Assembly: GCA_013697905.1 (NCBI GenBank)
Contig: JACCVZ010000067.1
Span: 1 to 44,888, forward strand
From: Nocardioidaceae bacterium
GTDB lineage: Bacteria > Actinomycetota > Actinomycetes > Propionibacteriales > Nocardioidaceae
Length of the DNA stretch: 44,888 bases
Direction: 5' to 3'
The position numbers and the translations under genes were made by a program. Positions 1 through 10,593 of this stretch are shown here, piece by piece. The notes beneath the pieces are model-generated. The model made no database searches. It was not told the origin of the DNA and saw nothing but the letters and a program-made list of their open reading frames with translations. The stretch's first letter is position 1, and the number at the start of each line of letters is the position of its first letter.

Positions 1-2
1 GT

Positions 3-119
<117 letters not shown>

Positions 120-266
120 CGCCCCTATCATTCGACCGACCCGCTCGTACCGCCGCCGCAATGCACCCGGCGACCGCACCCTGCGCGTTTCGAATTGTTC
201 CGCACCCGTGCTGAGAGCCGGTTGTCCACCCCTCAGACCTCGCCACGGTGATGCGGGACTGATAAC

Positions 267-281
267 CTATGTCTCACATAG
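267..281. promoter_or_regulatory. Inverted repeat CTATG-TCTCA-CATAG upstream of the DAO-GcvT gene
   Basis: Perfect 5+5+5 palindrome in non-coding leader. Confidence 0.4.
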
Positions 282-290
282 CGATGCTTG

Positions 291-307
291 GTTGCGCCAA
301 ACGCAAC
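291..307. promoter_or_regulatory. Candidate operator GTTGCG-CCAAA-CGCAAC
   Basis: Perfect 6-N5-6 palindrome; same 17-bp architecture as 12098-12114. Confidence 0.6.
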
Positions 308-382
308 AAGTTCCTCTCGAGTTCGCCTGCTAGGCCCCAGCATCGTCCGTCAGCCCTCGAACGTTCGGAGGAAGGCATCTCC

Positions 383-2899
383 ATGGCAGCTCTGCCCCCT
401 AGCGCCCGCGCCGTCGTCATCGGTGCGGGCATCGTCGGCAACAGCCTCGTCTACCACCTGGCTCGGCTCGGCTGGAGCGACATCGTGCAGATCGACAAGG
501 GCGCACTTCCGAACCCGGGTGGCTCGACCGGCCATGCGTCCAACTTCATCTTCCCCGTGGACCACTCCCGCGAGATCACCGACCTGACCCTCGACTCCGT
601 GAAGCAGTACATGGAGATGGGTGTCTTCACACAGTCCGGTGGCTTCGAGGTCGCGCGGACCGAGGAGCGGATGGAGGAGCTGCGCCGGCGGATGTCGTCG
701 GCGAAGGCGTGGGGCATCGAGTCCGAGCTCGTCACCCCCGAACAGGTCGTAGAGACAGTGCCCTTCCTCGACCCGTCAGCGATCGTCGGAGCGTTCTGGA
801 CCCCGTCGGTCGGGGTCGTCGACTCGTTGCGCGCGGGCACGATCATGCGAGAGCGCGCCTTGGAGCTTGGCGCGCTGAGGGTCGTCTCGAGCGTCGAGGT
901 CACCGGATTGGACGTCGAGGAGGGGCAGATCCGCCGGGTCCGTACGTCGGGGGGCGACGTTGAGGCCGAGACCGTCGTCATCGCGTGCGGCGTCTGGAGT
1001 CCCAAGGTTGCGAAGATGGCCGGCGCCCACATCCCGCTCACCCCGGCCGTGCACCAGATGATCAGCGTCGGCCCGGTTCCCGTCCTCGCCCAACAGGACG
1101 GCGAGATCACCTTTCCGATCGTGCGCGACATGGACACCTTCTGCTACGAGCGGCAGCACGGCGCCGACATGGAGGTCGGCTCCTACGCGCACCGGCCGAT
1201 CCTGCACGACCCCGAGGACATCCCATCGATCGAACAGGCCAAGCTCTCGCCGACCGAGATGCCATTCACGGCCGAGGACTTCGACCAGCAGCTCGAGGAG
1301 GCGCTCGAGCTCATGCCCGACATCCTCGGCGACGAACAGGCCGAGATTCGCTACGCTATCAACGGCCTGCTGTCGTTGACCCCGGACGGTGCACCACTAC
1401 TGGGTGAGACCCCGGAGGTCAAGGGCCTCTGGTCCGCGGCCGCGGTGTGGATCAAGGAGGGACCCGGCGTTGGTCGCGCGGTCGCGGAATGGATGACAAA
1501 CGGGTTGCCCGAGATCGACCTCGCCCACTCCGACATCGCACGCTTCTACCCGCACCAGCAGACTCGCGGCCACATCAGGGCACGCACCAGCGAGGCGTTC
1601 AACAAGACCTACGGGATCGTCCACCCGGGCGAGCAATACCAGAGTGACCGCTGCCAGCGACTGGCCCCGATGCACGCCTCCCAGCAGGACATGGGGGCGG
1701 TCTTCATCGAGGCCGCCGGCTGGGAGCGCCCGCTCTGGTACGCCTGCAACGACGGACTTCTCGAGGAGTATGGCGCCGCCGTGATGCCCCGCGAGCACGA
1801 GTGGGACTCCCGCTGGTGGTCGCCGACCATCAACGCCGAGCACTTGGCCATGCGCGACCGCGCCGGCATCATCGACCTCTCGGCCTTCGCCATCTTCGAC
1901 GTCGTCGGGCCTGACGCCACCGATGCCGTCCAGTCGATTGTGGTCGCTCAGGCCGATGTGGCGCTCGGTCGCGTCATCTACACGCCGGTGCTCGACGGCC
2001 GCGGCGGCTTCCGGTCCGACCTCACGGTGATGCGGCTGGCGCACGACCGGTTTCGGGTCGTGACCGGTGGCGCCCACGGCATGGTCGACCGTAAGTGGTT
2101 CGCCGACCGGATGCCGAAGGACGGCACCGCCTCCGTCGTCGACCTCACGTCGGCGTACACGACCATCGGGCTCTGGGGGCCAAGGGCACGCGACATCCTC
2201 GGCGAGCTGACCCGAGACGACATCAGCCACGAGGGCTTCGGCTTCGGATCCTGCCGAGACATCGAGGTCGACTCGATGTCGGTTCTCGCGTCGCGGATCT
2301 CGTATGTCGGCGAGCTGGGTTGGGAGCTGCATGCTCCGATCGAGCAGGGCGCACGACTGTGGAGCCTGCTCCACGAGGCGGGTGCCACCCACGGTGCCGT
2401 CCCGGTCGGCATCGGCGTCTACGGCACCACAGGTCGGATCGAGAAGAGCTATCGCGCGTTCGGCTTCGAGCTCGATGCCGAGCGCAGCATCGTCGAGGCC
2501 GGAATGCCGCGGCCGAAGGTGAAGTCGGTCGACTTCGTCGGGCGCGAGGCCTACCTCAAACAGCGAGCCGAGGACCCCAAGGCGGTGCTCTGCACCATGG
2601 CCGTGGATGACCACACCTCCGCAACCGGGGTGAAACGCTACATGCTCGGCGGCGAACCCATCCTGACCTCCGACGGGGGCGTGCTGACAGACGACCACGG
2701 TCATCGGCCCTACGTCACGACCGCCGGCTCCGCGCCCTCGCTCGGCAAGCACCTGCTGATGGCCTACCTCCCGCCCTCGGAGGCCGTGGTCGGCAACGAG
2801 CTGTCGGTCTCCTACATGGAGGAGCGGTATCCCGTCACCGTGGCTGCGGCGGACGCGACACCGGTGTTCGATCCCGACAACGACCGGATCCGGGGGTAG
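383..2899 (+). CDS. FAD-dependent oxidoreductase / GcvT-type aminomethyltransferase fusion (dimethylglycine/sarcosine dehydrogenase-like)
   Basis: N-terminal VVIGAGIVGNSLVYHLARLG dinucleotide-binding motif; GSTGHASNF resembles the His-FAD region of DMGDH/SDH; C-terminal GcvT-like domain. ATG at 383 preceded by GGAGGAAGG. Confidence 0.85.
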   Translation: MAALPPSARAVVIGAGIVGNSLVYHLARLGWSDIVQIDKGALPNPGGSTGHASNFIFPVDHSREITDLTLDSVKQYMEMGVFTQSGGFEVARTEERMEELRRRMSSAKAWGIESELVTPEQVVETVPFLDPSAIVGAFWTPSVGVVDSLRAGTIMRERALELGALRVVSSVEVTGLDVEEGQIRRVRTSGGDVEAETVVIACGVWSPKVAKMAGAHIPLTPAVHQMISVGPVPVLAQQDGEITFPIVRDMDTFCYERQHGADMEVGSYAHRPILHDPEDIPSIEQAKLSPTEMPFTAEDFDQQLEEALELMPDILGDEQAEIRYAINGLLSLTPDGAPLLGETPEVKGLWSAAAVWIKEGPGVGRAVAEWMTNGLPEIDLAHSDIARFYPHQQTRGHIRARTSEAFNKTYGIVHPGEQYQSDRCQRLAPMHASQQDMGAVFIEAAGWERPLWYACNDGLLEEYGAAVMPREHEWDSRWWSPTINAEHLAMRDRAGIIDLSAFAIFDVVGPDATDAVQSIVVAQADVALGRVIYTPVLDGRGGFRSDLTVMRLAHDRFRVVTGGAHGMVDRKWFADRMPKDGTASVVDLTSAYTTIGLWGPRARDILGELTRDDISHEGFGFGSCRDIEVDSMSVLASRISYVGELGWELHAPIEQGARLWSLLHEAGATHGAVPVGIGVYGTTGRIEKSYRAFGFELDAERSIVEAGMPRPKVKSVDFVGREAYLKQRAEDPKAVLCTMAVDDHTSATGVKRYMLGGEPILTSDGGVLTDDHGHRPYVTTAGSAPSLGKHLLMAYLPPSEAVVGNELSVSYMEERYPVTVAAADATPVFDPDNDRIRG

Positions 2900-2904
2900 C
2901 CGCG

Positions 2905-3678
2905 ATGGTCAACGTCATGGTGTGCATCAAACGTGTCCCGGAGACGTCAGGTCAGATCCTGCTTTCCGACGATGCCCAGTCGATCGACGCGCGGCACGTC
3001 GGATACACGCTCAGCAGCCACGAGGAGTGCGCGGTCGAGCTGGCCATCCAGATCGCCAAGGCGACCGACGGAGAGTCGACCGTGCTCACCGTAGGGTCGC
3101 AGGACGCGGTCGAGCAGGTGCGCAACGCGTTGGCCGTCGGCTGCTCGGCCGCTGTGCTGGTCGAGGCCGACCCGGCGGCGTACGGTCCCGCCGATGTCGC
3201 ACAGGCCATCGCCCAGGTGGTGCGGGCGCGTGAGGCGGCGGGTACGTCGTACGACGTCATCCTGGTCGGCAACGACGCGGCCGACACCGGCGACTTCCAA
3301 GTCGGCGTCCGGCTCGCCTACGCTCTCGGTCGACCGGTGCTCACTGGGATCTCGACTGTCGAGATGTCCGGCGACACCGCGATCGCCAAGGGCAAGGGTC
3401 CCGAGGGCACCGAGGTCTTCGAGATCCCGCTACCAGTGGTGATCGCCATCCAGGAAGGCGGCATCGAGCCGCGTTACCCCTCGATTCCTGGCCGCATGAA
3501 AGCCAAGCGCATCCCGATCGACACCGTGAGCTCGCCGATCGAGCCAGCGGGCACGGGGCGAGTACGGCTCGAGCTTCCACCGGCCCAACCGAGCGTGGTC
3601 GAAGTGTTGGGTGAGGGACCAGAGGCCGCGCCTGCGGTCGTCGAATTGTTGTACAGGCTGGGGGTGGTGACGAAATGA
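2905..3678 (+). CDS. etfB: Electron transfer flavoprotein beta subunit
   Basis: MVNVMVCIKRVPET..., VGNDAADTGDFQVGVRLAYALGRP motif; immediately followed by etfA. Confidence 0.88.
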   Translation: MVNVMVCIKRVPETSGQILLSDDAQSIDARHVGYTLSSHEECAVELAIQIAKATDGESTVLTVGSQDAVEQVRNALAVGCSAAVLVEADPAAYGPADVAQAIAQVVRAREAAGTSYDVILVGNDAADTGDFQVGVRLAYALGRPVLTGISTVEMSGDTAIAKGKGPEGTEVFEIPLPVVIAIQEGGIEPRYPSIPGRMKAKRIPIDTVSSPIEPAGTGRVRLELPPAQPSVVEVLGEGPEAAPAVVELLYRLGVVTK

Positions 3679-4673
3679 GCTCGGCAGTCCTCGTCCTGGT
3701 GGAGACCGACGCGCACCGGGTCACCGAGACGTCGCTCGAGACGCTGACGTTCGCCCGTGACCTCGTGAAGCGTCGCGACGGCGCCCAGTCGCATGCCTTG
3801 CTGGTAGGGCCGGTGGACGCAGACCTGCGCGCCACCGCGCTTTCCCAGCTCGCCGACCAGGGCGTAGACGTCGTCCACGTTGCGCAGCACGACGGGTTGT
3901 CCGCCTACTCCGCAGCCAGTTGGGCCACTGCAGTGGTCGCAGCGGCGGCCGCTTCCTCTGCAGCCGTCGTGCTCGCTCCGGGCACTCCGCGCGGCAGCGA
4001 GATCATGGCGCATGTCGCCGCCCGGCTCGACACGGCGATGGCGGCCAACGTTGTGGCCGTCGGCGAGGTCGACCCGCTGGTCGTGTCCCGACAGGTGATG
4101 GGCGGCGCCGTGCTCGAGCTGATGCGGTTGACGGGCCGGCCCGCCGTCCTGACTGTTGCGGGGCACGCTGTCGAGCCGGCGAGCGCCGACCACTCGACAC
4201 AGCCGGAGGTGAACGAGCTGCAGATGGACCTGCTCGAAACCGACCTGCTGGGTCGCGTCGTCCGCGTCGAGGCCAGCGAGCTCGACGACACAGCGGCCCT
4301 CACCGGAGCTCGCGTGGTCATCGGTGCCGGTCGCGGCGCGGGGAGCGCCAACGGCTTCGACGGCCTGCTGGAGCTGACCAGGCTGCTCGGCGGGGCCCTC
4401 GGGGTCTCGCGGGTGGTCACGGGTCTGGGCTGGCGCCCCCACCACGAGCAGGTGGGACAGACCGGCACCCGGATCACCCCCGACATCTACATCGCCTGCG
4501 GCATCAGCGGGGCGATCCAGCACTGGGCGGGATGCCAGGGGGCGAAGACGATCCTGGCCATCAACACTGACCGGGACGCGCCGATGGTGACCCGAGCGCA
4601 CTACGCCGTGATCGGGGACCTGCACGAGATCGTCCCTGCGGTCAACGAGGAGCTGCAGCGACGAATGGGTTGA
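3675..4673 (+). CDS. etfA: Electron transfer flavoprotein alpha subunit
   Basis: C-terminal [48 protein letters not shown]-binding signature; overlaps etfB stop. Confidence 0.92.
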   Translation: MSSAVLVLVETDAHRVTETSLETLTFARDLVKRRDGAQSHALLVGPVDADLRATALSQLADQGVDVVHVAQHDGLSAYSAASWATAVVAAAAASSAAVVLAPGTPRGSEIMAHVAARLDTAMAANVVAVGEVDPLVVSRQVMGGAVLELMRLTGRPAVLTVAGHAVEPASADHSTQPEVNELQMDLLETDLLGRVVRVEASELDDTAALTGARVVIGAGRGAGSANGFDGLLELTRLLGGALGVSRVVTGLGWRPHHEQVGQTGTRITPDIYIACGISGAIQHWAGCQGAKTILAINTDRDAPMVTRAHYAVIGDLHEIVPAVNEELQRRMG

Positions 4674-4706
4674 ACCGACCCGCCAAGGCCGTCCGCTGCG
4701 ACGGGT

Positions 4707-4737
4707 GAGGGCCCACGACCGGAGGTCGTGAGCCCTC
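4707..4737. terminator. Hairpin between convergent etfA and SBP genes (possible bidirectional terminator)
   Basis: GAGGGCcCACGACC-GGA-GGTCGTGaGCCCTC: 13 pairs, one mismatch, 3-nt loop. Confidence 0.65.
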
Positions 4738-4759
4738 CACGTCGAGTAATGGACGCCGG

Positions 4760-5731
4760 CTACTGCCCGAGCCAGGCGTTGACCTTGTCGGGGTTCTCCT
4801 CGACCCACTTCTGCGCCGCGTCGTCAGGGTCCATCTGGTCTTCGGCGATCATCTTGGCGACCTCGTTCTGATCATCGTTCGTCCACTGGAAGTTCTTCAC
4901 CAAGTCGTAGCCGGGTGAGCCAGACTCGGCGAAGTCCGTTGCCACGATCTTGTCCAACGTGTAGACCGGGTAGTCGCACGCAACCTTCTCCGGGTCGGCG
5001 TCACAGCCCTCGGTGTACTTCGGGAGCTCGACCTTCTCGAGCGGCACCTCGGACAGGAACCACTGCGGCGCATAGAAGTAGCCAAGCATCGGCGTCTTGT
5101 TCTCCTCCGCGTTGCGGAAGCCCTCGATCAGAGCGTTCTCGCTGCCCGCGAAGACGACCTTGTAGTTCAGGTCGAGGTTCTTGACCAGCGCCTCGTCGTT
5201 CGTCACGAACCCGGGGTCACCGTCGAACAAAGTGCCCTTGTCGCCGGACTCCGGTGTCTTGAAGAGATCGGCGTACTTGTTCAGGTTCTTCCAGTCGAGA
5301 ATGTCCGGGTACTTCTCGACCATCCACGGCGGGACGTACCAGCCGATGATGCCTTCGTTGCCGTTGGGCCCGGCGCTCATCGCCGACCCGTCGCCACCTG
5401 GGGACTTGAAGTACTTCTTCTGCAACTCGGGATGCCCCCAGTTCTCGATGACGACGTCGACCTCGTCCTCTGCGAATCCCTGCCAGGACACCTGCTCGTC
5501 GAGGTCCTTGTAGTCGACCGTGCAGCCGAGCTTGGACTCGGCGATGTAGCCGACGACATGGGCGCTGGCCTCGTAGCCGACCCAGGGGTTGATCGCCATG
5601 TTGATCGTCCCGCAGTCCTCGCCCCCGGCGGCTGTCTCGTTCTTGATGTCGCCGCCGCCGCACGCGCTCACGGCGAGCACGGACGACACGGCAACAACCG
5701 CGAGCACTGCTCGCGAGCGGGTGACTCTCAT
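4760..5731 (-). CDS. Glycine betaine/proline betaine-type ABC transporter substrate-binding lipoprotein (OpuAC/ProX family)
   Basis: Lipobox LAVSACGGG; NMAINPWVGYEASAHVVGYI, DVVIENWGHPE, several Trp consistent with an aromatic cage; GGAGG before ATG 5731. Confidence 0.88.
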   Translation of the reverse strand: MRVTRSRAVLAVVAVSSVLAVSACGGGDIKNETAAGGEDCGTINMAINPWVGYEASAHVVGYIAESKLGCTVDYKDLDEQVSWQGFAEDEVDVVIENWGHPELQKKYFKSPGGDGSAMSAGPNGNEGIIGWYVPPWMVEKYPDILDWKNLNKYADLFKTPESGDKGTLFDGDPGFVTNDEALVKNLDLNYKVVFAGSENALIEGFRNAEENKTPMLGYFYAPQWFLSEVPLEKVELPKYTEGCDADPEKVACDYPVYTLDKIVATDFAESGSPGYDLVKNFQWTNDDQNEVAKMIAEDQMDPDDAAQKWVEENPDKVNAWLGQ

Positions 5732-5759
5732 TTTTCCTCCTTGGGGACGGCCCACACCG

Positions 5760-7811
5760 TCACGAACTGCTTGACAACAACGGAAATCTCTTTCTGGTGG
5801 TGTTCTTGGCCCTGGCCCCGGCAGGTGCGGCCGAGGACGAACGCCGGGCGCTGTAGGTGGTGATCCGGTCGAGCATGATGCCGATCAAGACGATCGACAC
5901 GCCGGCGGCCAAGCCCTTGCCGGCGAACTCGGACTGACGGAATCCGTAGACGATGTCGAACCCGAGGGCGCCTGCCCCCACCATGCCTCCGATCACAACC
6001 ATCGACAAGACGTAGAGGAGACCCTGGTTCGCGGCGAGCAGTAGCGCGCCGCGAGCCATCGGCAGCTGCACCTTCCAGATCATCTGCAGGCGGCTCGTTC
6101 CGGCAGCCTCGGCGGCCTCGACCGTGGTGGCGGAGACTCCACGCACCCCGTCGGCGATCAGCTTGATTGCGACCGGTGCGGCGTAGATGACTCCGGCCAC
6201 CATGGCAGTGAACCGGTTCGCGCCGAACAGAACCAGCACAGGGATCAGGTACACGAATGGCGGCAGCGTCTGGGCGGCGTCGAGGAAAGGTCTGACGGCG
6301 CGATCGACATTCTTGCTGCGACCCATCCAGACACCGACGACGATTCCGAGGAGCATCACGACCACCGTCGCCACCAGGACCGCGGTGAGCGTGATCATCG
6401 CGTTGTTCCACAGGTCCAGGAAGTACAGGCCCGTGAGACAGATGACTGCCGCCCCGAGCGCCCGGTTGCCCCCAGCGATCCAGGCGATCGCACAGATCGC
6501 CGCGCCGGCAACGAACCAGGGCGACCCGGCAATCAGGTCTTGCACAGGGTTGAGGAATGACAGCGTGAACCGCTCCTGGATGCTCGTTGTCACGCTGGAG
6601 AAGTCCGCGCGCAGCCAGCCGGAGAAGTCGTCGACCCGCAGCTGGATCCAGGTGCCGATGTCGAGGCCGGCGGGGAACTCGTTGGCCCAGCTGTAGCCGT
6701 TGGACAGGTAGACCGCGACCGCCGCGACAGCAGCGCCGACACCCAGCACCACCCACCGCTGGCGCCCTCTGTCGCGTCCGGAGCGAGCAGCCGTTTCGGC
6801 CCGGATGCTCGCCGCCGTCGTCGTGCGGTCGAGCATGATCGCCATGATGACGATGGCGAGGCCGGCGACGAACGCCTTGCCGAGCTGGCCTCGGCGGAGG
6901 CCCTCGAGCACCGGTTGCCCAAGACCGGGTCCGTCGACGTAAGCCGCGATGGTGGCCATCGACAACGCCGCCATCGTGGTCTGGTTGACGCCGACGATGA
7001 TCGTGCGTTTGGCCATCGGCAGCTCGACGTTGCGCAGCCGCTGCCAGCGGCTCTGGCCGAGCGAGTCGGTGGCCTCGATCGTGGTCGACGAGACGGCACG
7101 GATCGCATACGCCGTCACCCGCACCGCGGGCGGCATCGCGTAGACGAGGGTCACGAGGGCCGCTACCGCTGGACCGATGCCGAACAGGATGCTGAACGGC
7201 AACAGGTAGACGAACGACGGCATCGTTTGCATCACGTCGAGGATCGGGGTCACGATCGCAGAGACCACCTTGCTGTGTCCCATCCAGATTCCGATCGGGA
7301 TGCCGAGCAGCAGCGCGACTGCCACCGCAACGCTCGTGACGATCAGCAGGTCCATCGCGTCGGGGTAGTAGCCGAGCATCCCGAAGAGCAGGAAGCTCGC
7401 AGCCACGATCAGTACCGGACGCCAGCCGGCGACAGCGTAGGTCGCCAGGCTCGCCAGGGCCAGCGCGCCGAGCCAGCCGACTTGTGGAAGGGGTCGCGGG
7501 AACTCCGGAACGGTGAAGAGATGCTGGAAGAACAACAACGTTGCATCCATGGCGTCCGCGAGAGCGGCGAGTGCGGCGGTGACGACATTGTTGGCTTCCT
7601 CGATCGACGTCGTCAGGCGCAGGAACCAGCCGTGGATGTCAGTGCGGTCCGACGCCTGGATTGCCAGGGTGGAGTCACCGCGCGTGAAGGTCCAGACCAG
7701 CACCCAGATGACGATGACGGCGAGGAGGGAGACCAGACGCCACCGAGATCGCAGCGTCGCGACCAGCCCAGTGTCGAGGGTCCTGGCGCTCCTGGTGGCG
7801 ACGGAGCTCAC
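5760..7811 (-). CDS. ABC transporter permease with two fused ProW-like domains
   Basis: Two repeats of GIxxGxWMGxSKxVxxxxxPxLDxxQTxPxFVYLxPxxxLFG in one 683-aa ORF. Confidence 0.87.
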   Translation of the reverse strand: MSSVATRSARTLDTGLVATLRSRWRLVSLLAVIVIWVLVWTFTRGDSTLAIQASDRTDIHGWFLRLTTSIEEANNVVTAALAALADAMDATLLFFQHLFTVPEFPRPLPQVGWLGALALASLATYAVAGWRPVLIVAASFLLFGMLGYYPDAMDLLIVTSVAVAVALLLGIPIGIWMGHSKVVSAIVTPILDVMQTMPSFVYLLPFSILFGIGPAVAALVTLVYAMPPAVRVTAYAIRAVSSTTIEATDSLGQSRWQRLRNVELPMAKRTIIVGVNQTTMAALSMATIAAYVDGPGLGQPVLEGLRRGQLGKAFVAGLAIVIMAIMLDRTTTAASIRAETAARSGRDRGRQRWVVLGVGAAVAAVAVYLSNGYSWANEFPAGLDIGTWIQLRVDDFSGWLRADFSSVTTSIQERFTLSFLNPVQDLIAGSPWFVAGAAICAIAWIAGGNRALGAAVICLTGLYFLDLWNNAMITLTAVLVATVVVMLLGIVVGVWMGRSKNVDRAVRPFLDAAQTLPPFVYLIPVLVLFGANRFTAMVAGVIYAAPVAIKLIADGVRGVSATTVEAAEAAGTSRLQMIWKVQLPMARGALLLAANQGLLYVLSMVVIGGMVGAGALGFDIVYGFRQSEFAGKGLAAGVSIVLIGIMLDRITTYSARRSSSAAPAGARAKNTTRKRFPLLSSSS

Positions 7812-8884
7812 GCCCGCACGCTTTCCTCGGCGACGACGATCCGCAAGATGGCGTCGTCGTCGACGATGCCGACGAGCTTTCCGTCATCGACCACGCGGAC
7901 GACGTGGTCCGAGGCCAAGGCAGCGCGGGCCGCCTGCCGGACGATCGTGTCGGACGACATCACCAGGCCCTCACTGGAGTCATCCGGGCGAGGGTCGCGC
8001 ATCACGTAGCGCAGGGTCAGCACGTGCGAGCGGGGTACGTCGCTCACGAAGTCACGCACGTAGTCGTCAGCCGGGCTGGCGACGACCTCTGCCGGCGTAC
8101 CGATCTGAACGACCTCGCCGTCACGCATGATCAGGATGCGGTCGCCTAGCTTCAAGGCCTCTTGGAGATCGTGGGTGATGAAGACCATCGTCTTCTGCAG
8201 GTCCTCCTGGAGGCGGATCACCTCGTTTTGCATGTCGCGGCGGATGAGGGGGTCGAGCGCCGAGAACGGCTCGTCGAAGAGCAGCAACGCCGGGTCGCCG
8301 GCCAGAGCTCGGGCCAGTCCGACGCGCTGCTGCATGCCGCCCGAGAGCTGGTCGGGATAGGAGTGCTCGTTGCCCTCGAGCCCGACCAGATCCACGATCT
8401 CGGCGGCTCTCTTGCGGCGTTCGGCCTTTCCTACACCGCGAATCTCGAGTCCGTAGGCGACGTTGTCGATCACCTGCCGGTGCGGCAGCAGACCGAAGTG
8501 TTGGAACACCATTGCCACGTGGTTGCGTCGCAGGTCGCGCAGTGTGGACTCGGAGGCGCCGACCACGTCAGTGCCGTTGATGGTGACCGTGCCCGCGGTC
8601 GGCTCGATCAGCCGGGTAAGGCACCGGACCAGCGTGGACTTACCTGAGCCGGACAGCCCCATCACGACGAATACCTCACCCGCGGCGACCTCGAAGGAGA
8701 TGTCCTTGACCGCAGCGACACAGCCGGTCTCTTTCAGCATCTCGTGGCGGGGCAGGTCGGCGTCCGGGCTTCCGATGATCTTGTCGGCCTTGGGCCCGAA
8801 CACCTTCCAAAGCCGATCGACCGCCAGGGCGGCCGGCTGTTCGGCGTTGGCCTGCGGCGGGGTGACGGTCGCGGTGTCGGTCAT
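7808..8884 (-). CDS. Glycine betaine/proline transporter ATP-binding protein (ProV/OpuAA-like, C-terminal CBS-like region)
   Basis: [42 protein letters not shown] 8884 overlaps the stop of the GMC oxidoreductase. Confidence 0.92.
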   Translation of the reverse strand: MTDTATVTPPQANAEQPAALAVDRLWKVFGPKADKIIGSPDADLPRHEMLKETGCVAAVKDISFEVAAGEVFVVMGLSGSGKSTLVRCLTRLIEPTAGTVTINGTDVVGASESTLRDLRRNHVAMVFQHFGLLPHRQVIDNVAYGLEIRGVGKAERRKRAAEIVDLVGLEGNEHSYPDQLSGGMQQRVGLARALAGDPALLLFDEPFSALDPLIRRDMQNEVIRLQEDLQKTMVFITHDLQEALKLGDRILIMRDGEVVQIGTPAEVVASPADDYVRDFVSDVPRSHVLTLRYVMRDPRPDDSSEGLVMSSDTIVRQAARAALASDHVVRVVDDGKLVGIVDDDAILRIVVAEESVRA

Positions 8885-10593
8885 GACGTGACTTCGCTTT
8901 CGGTGGTGGACCGTGTCGAGGCATGCAGCGGCATCTCGTCGCGGTAGCGGTAGTACGGCACATCCTCGGCGACAAGTGGGGGGTTGTCGAGGATCAGGTC
9001 CGCGGCCTTCTCTGCCACCATCATGATCGGGGCGTAGATGTTGCCGTTGGTGATTGACGGCATCACCGAGGCGTCGACGACGCGGAGCCCCTCGACGCCG
9101 TGGACACGCATCGACTGCGGGTCGACGACCGACATCTCGTCGACACCCATCTTGGCGGTGGAGCAGGGATGCAAGGCCGTCTCGGCGTCCGTCGCCACCC
9201 AGGCGAGGATCTCGTCGTCGGTCTGCACGCTTGGTCCGGGCGAGAGCTCGCCGCCGTCGTAGGGCTCGAAGGCCGGCTGGTTGAGGATCGTGCGGGCGAC
9301 GCGGACCGCCTCGACCCACTCCTTGCGGTCGGTGCGGGTCGAGAGGTAGTTGAACCGTAGCGCCGGGTGCCGCTTGGGATTGGTGTCGGTGATCTTCACG
9401 GACCCGCGCGTGTCGGCGTACATCGGACCGACGTGCACCTGGTAGCCGTGGCCCTTCGTCGGCGCGGAGCCGTCGTACCTGATCGCGAGCGGAAGAAAGT
9501 GGAACATCAGGTTGGGGTAGTCGACCTCGTCGTTGCTTCGGCAGAACCCCCCACCCTCGAAGTGGTTGGTGGCCCCGAGGCCCTTGCGGAAGAACAGCCA
9601 GTCGAAGGCGATCTTGGGGCGAGCGCGCCAGCGCAGCCCGGGTGCGATCGACACCGGCTTCTTTGAGGCGTGCTGAACGTAGACCTCAAGGTGGTCCTGG
9701 AGGTTCTCCCCGACGCCCGGGAGGTGCTGGACGATGCCGATGCCGAGGCGACCCAGCTCGTCGGCATTGCCGACTCCAGACAACTGAAGCAGCTGTGGGG
9801 AGTTAATGGCACCGCCGCACAAGATGACCTCGTGGGCCTCGACGGCGCGGTGCAGCCGGCCGCCCTTCAGGTAGTCGACTCCGACGGCGCGACGGCCCTC
9901 GAAACGGACCTTGGTGGTGAGGGCGAGCGTCTCCACGCTGAGGTTCGGGCGGTCCATCACCGGGTGCAGGTAGGCGCGTGCCGCCGACAACCTGCGACCC
10001 CGATGCACGTTGCGGTCGAAACGAGCAAAGCCTTCCTGACGATAGCCGTTGACGTCGTCGGTCAGGGGATAGCCGGCTTGCTGAGCCGCTTCGAAAAAGG
10101 CCGAAAACAACGGGTTGGCGGCGGGACCGCGTTCAAGCACAAGAGGACCCTGGCCGCCGCGCCACTTGTCGGCGCCGGCCAGACAGGTCTCCATCCTCTT
10201 GAAGTACGGCAGACAGTGCAGATAGTCCCAGCCCGCCATGCCCGGCTCGGCTGCCCATCGCTCGAAGTCCAACGGGTTTCCCCGCTGGAAGATCATGCCG
10301 TTGATGCTGCTGGACCCGCCGAGCAGCTTGCCGCGCGCATGGAAGACACGCCGCCCACCCATGAACGGCTCGGGCTCGGACTCGTACTTCCAGTCGTAGA
10401 AGCGGTTCTCGATGGGGATCGGCAAGGCCGCTGGCATGTGGACGAGCGGGTCGAGGCGAAAATCGGAGTGGCCCGCCTCGAGCACCAGCACGAACATCGA
10501 CGCGTCGGCGCTGAGACGGTTAGCCAACGCGCAGCCTGCGGAACCACCACCGACGATGACGAAGTCCCAGGGCCGCTCCCTGCCGGGCCGCAT
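8881..10593 (-). CDS. betA: GMC-family oxidoreductase, choline dehydrogenase-like
   Basis: [75 protein letters not shown]. Confidence 0.85.
   Translation of the reverse strand: MRPGRERPWDFVIVGGGSAGCALANRLSADASMFVLVLEAGHSDFRLDPLVHMPAALPIPIENRFYDWKYESEPEPFMGGRRVFHARGKLLGGSSSINGMIFQRGNPLDFERWAAEPGMAGWDYLHCLPYFKRMETCLAGADKWRGGQGPLVLERGPAANPLFSAFFEAAQQAGYPLTDDVNGYRQEGFARFDRNVHRGRRLSAARAYLHPVMDRPNLSVETLALTTKVRFEGRRAVGVDYLKGGRLHRAVEAHEVILCGGAINSPQLLQLSGVGNADELGRLGIGIVQHLPGVGENLQDHLEVYVQHASKKPVSIAPGLRWRARPKIAFDWLFFRKGLGATNHFEGGGFCRSNDEVDYPNLMFHFLPLAIRYDGSAPTKGHGYQVHVGPMYADTRGSVKITDTNPKRHPALRFNYLSTRTDRKEWVEAVRVARTILNQPAFEPYDGGELSPGPSVQTDDEILAWVATDAETALHPCSTAKMGVDEMSVVDPQSMRVHGVEGLRVVDASVMPSITNGNIYAPIMMVAEKAADLILDNPPLVAEDVPYYRYRDEMPLHASTRSTTESEVTS

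Noticed and set aside
1397-2752. Long antisense ORFs (e.g. 1397-2752 -, 19715-21004 -, 41795-43033 -, 42130-44781 -)
   Set aside because: Typical high-GC shadow ORFs opposite well-supported genes; low-complexity R/D/G/H-rich translations with no recognisable domains.
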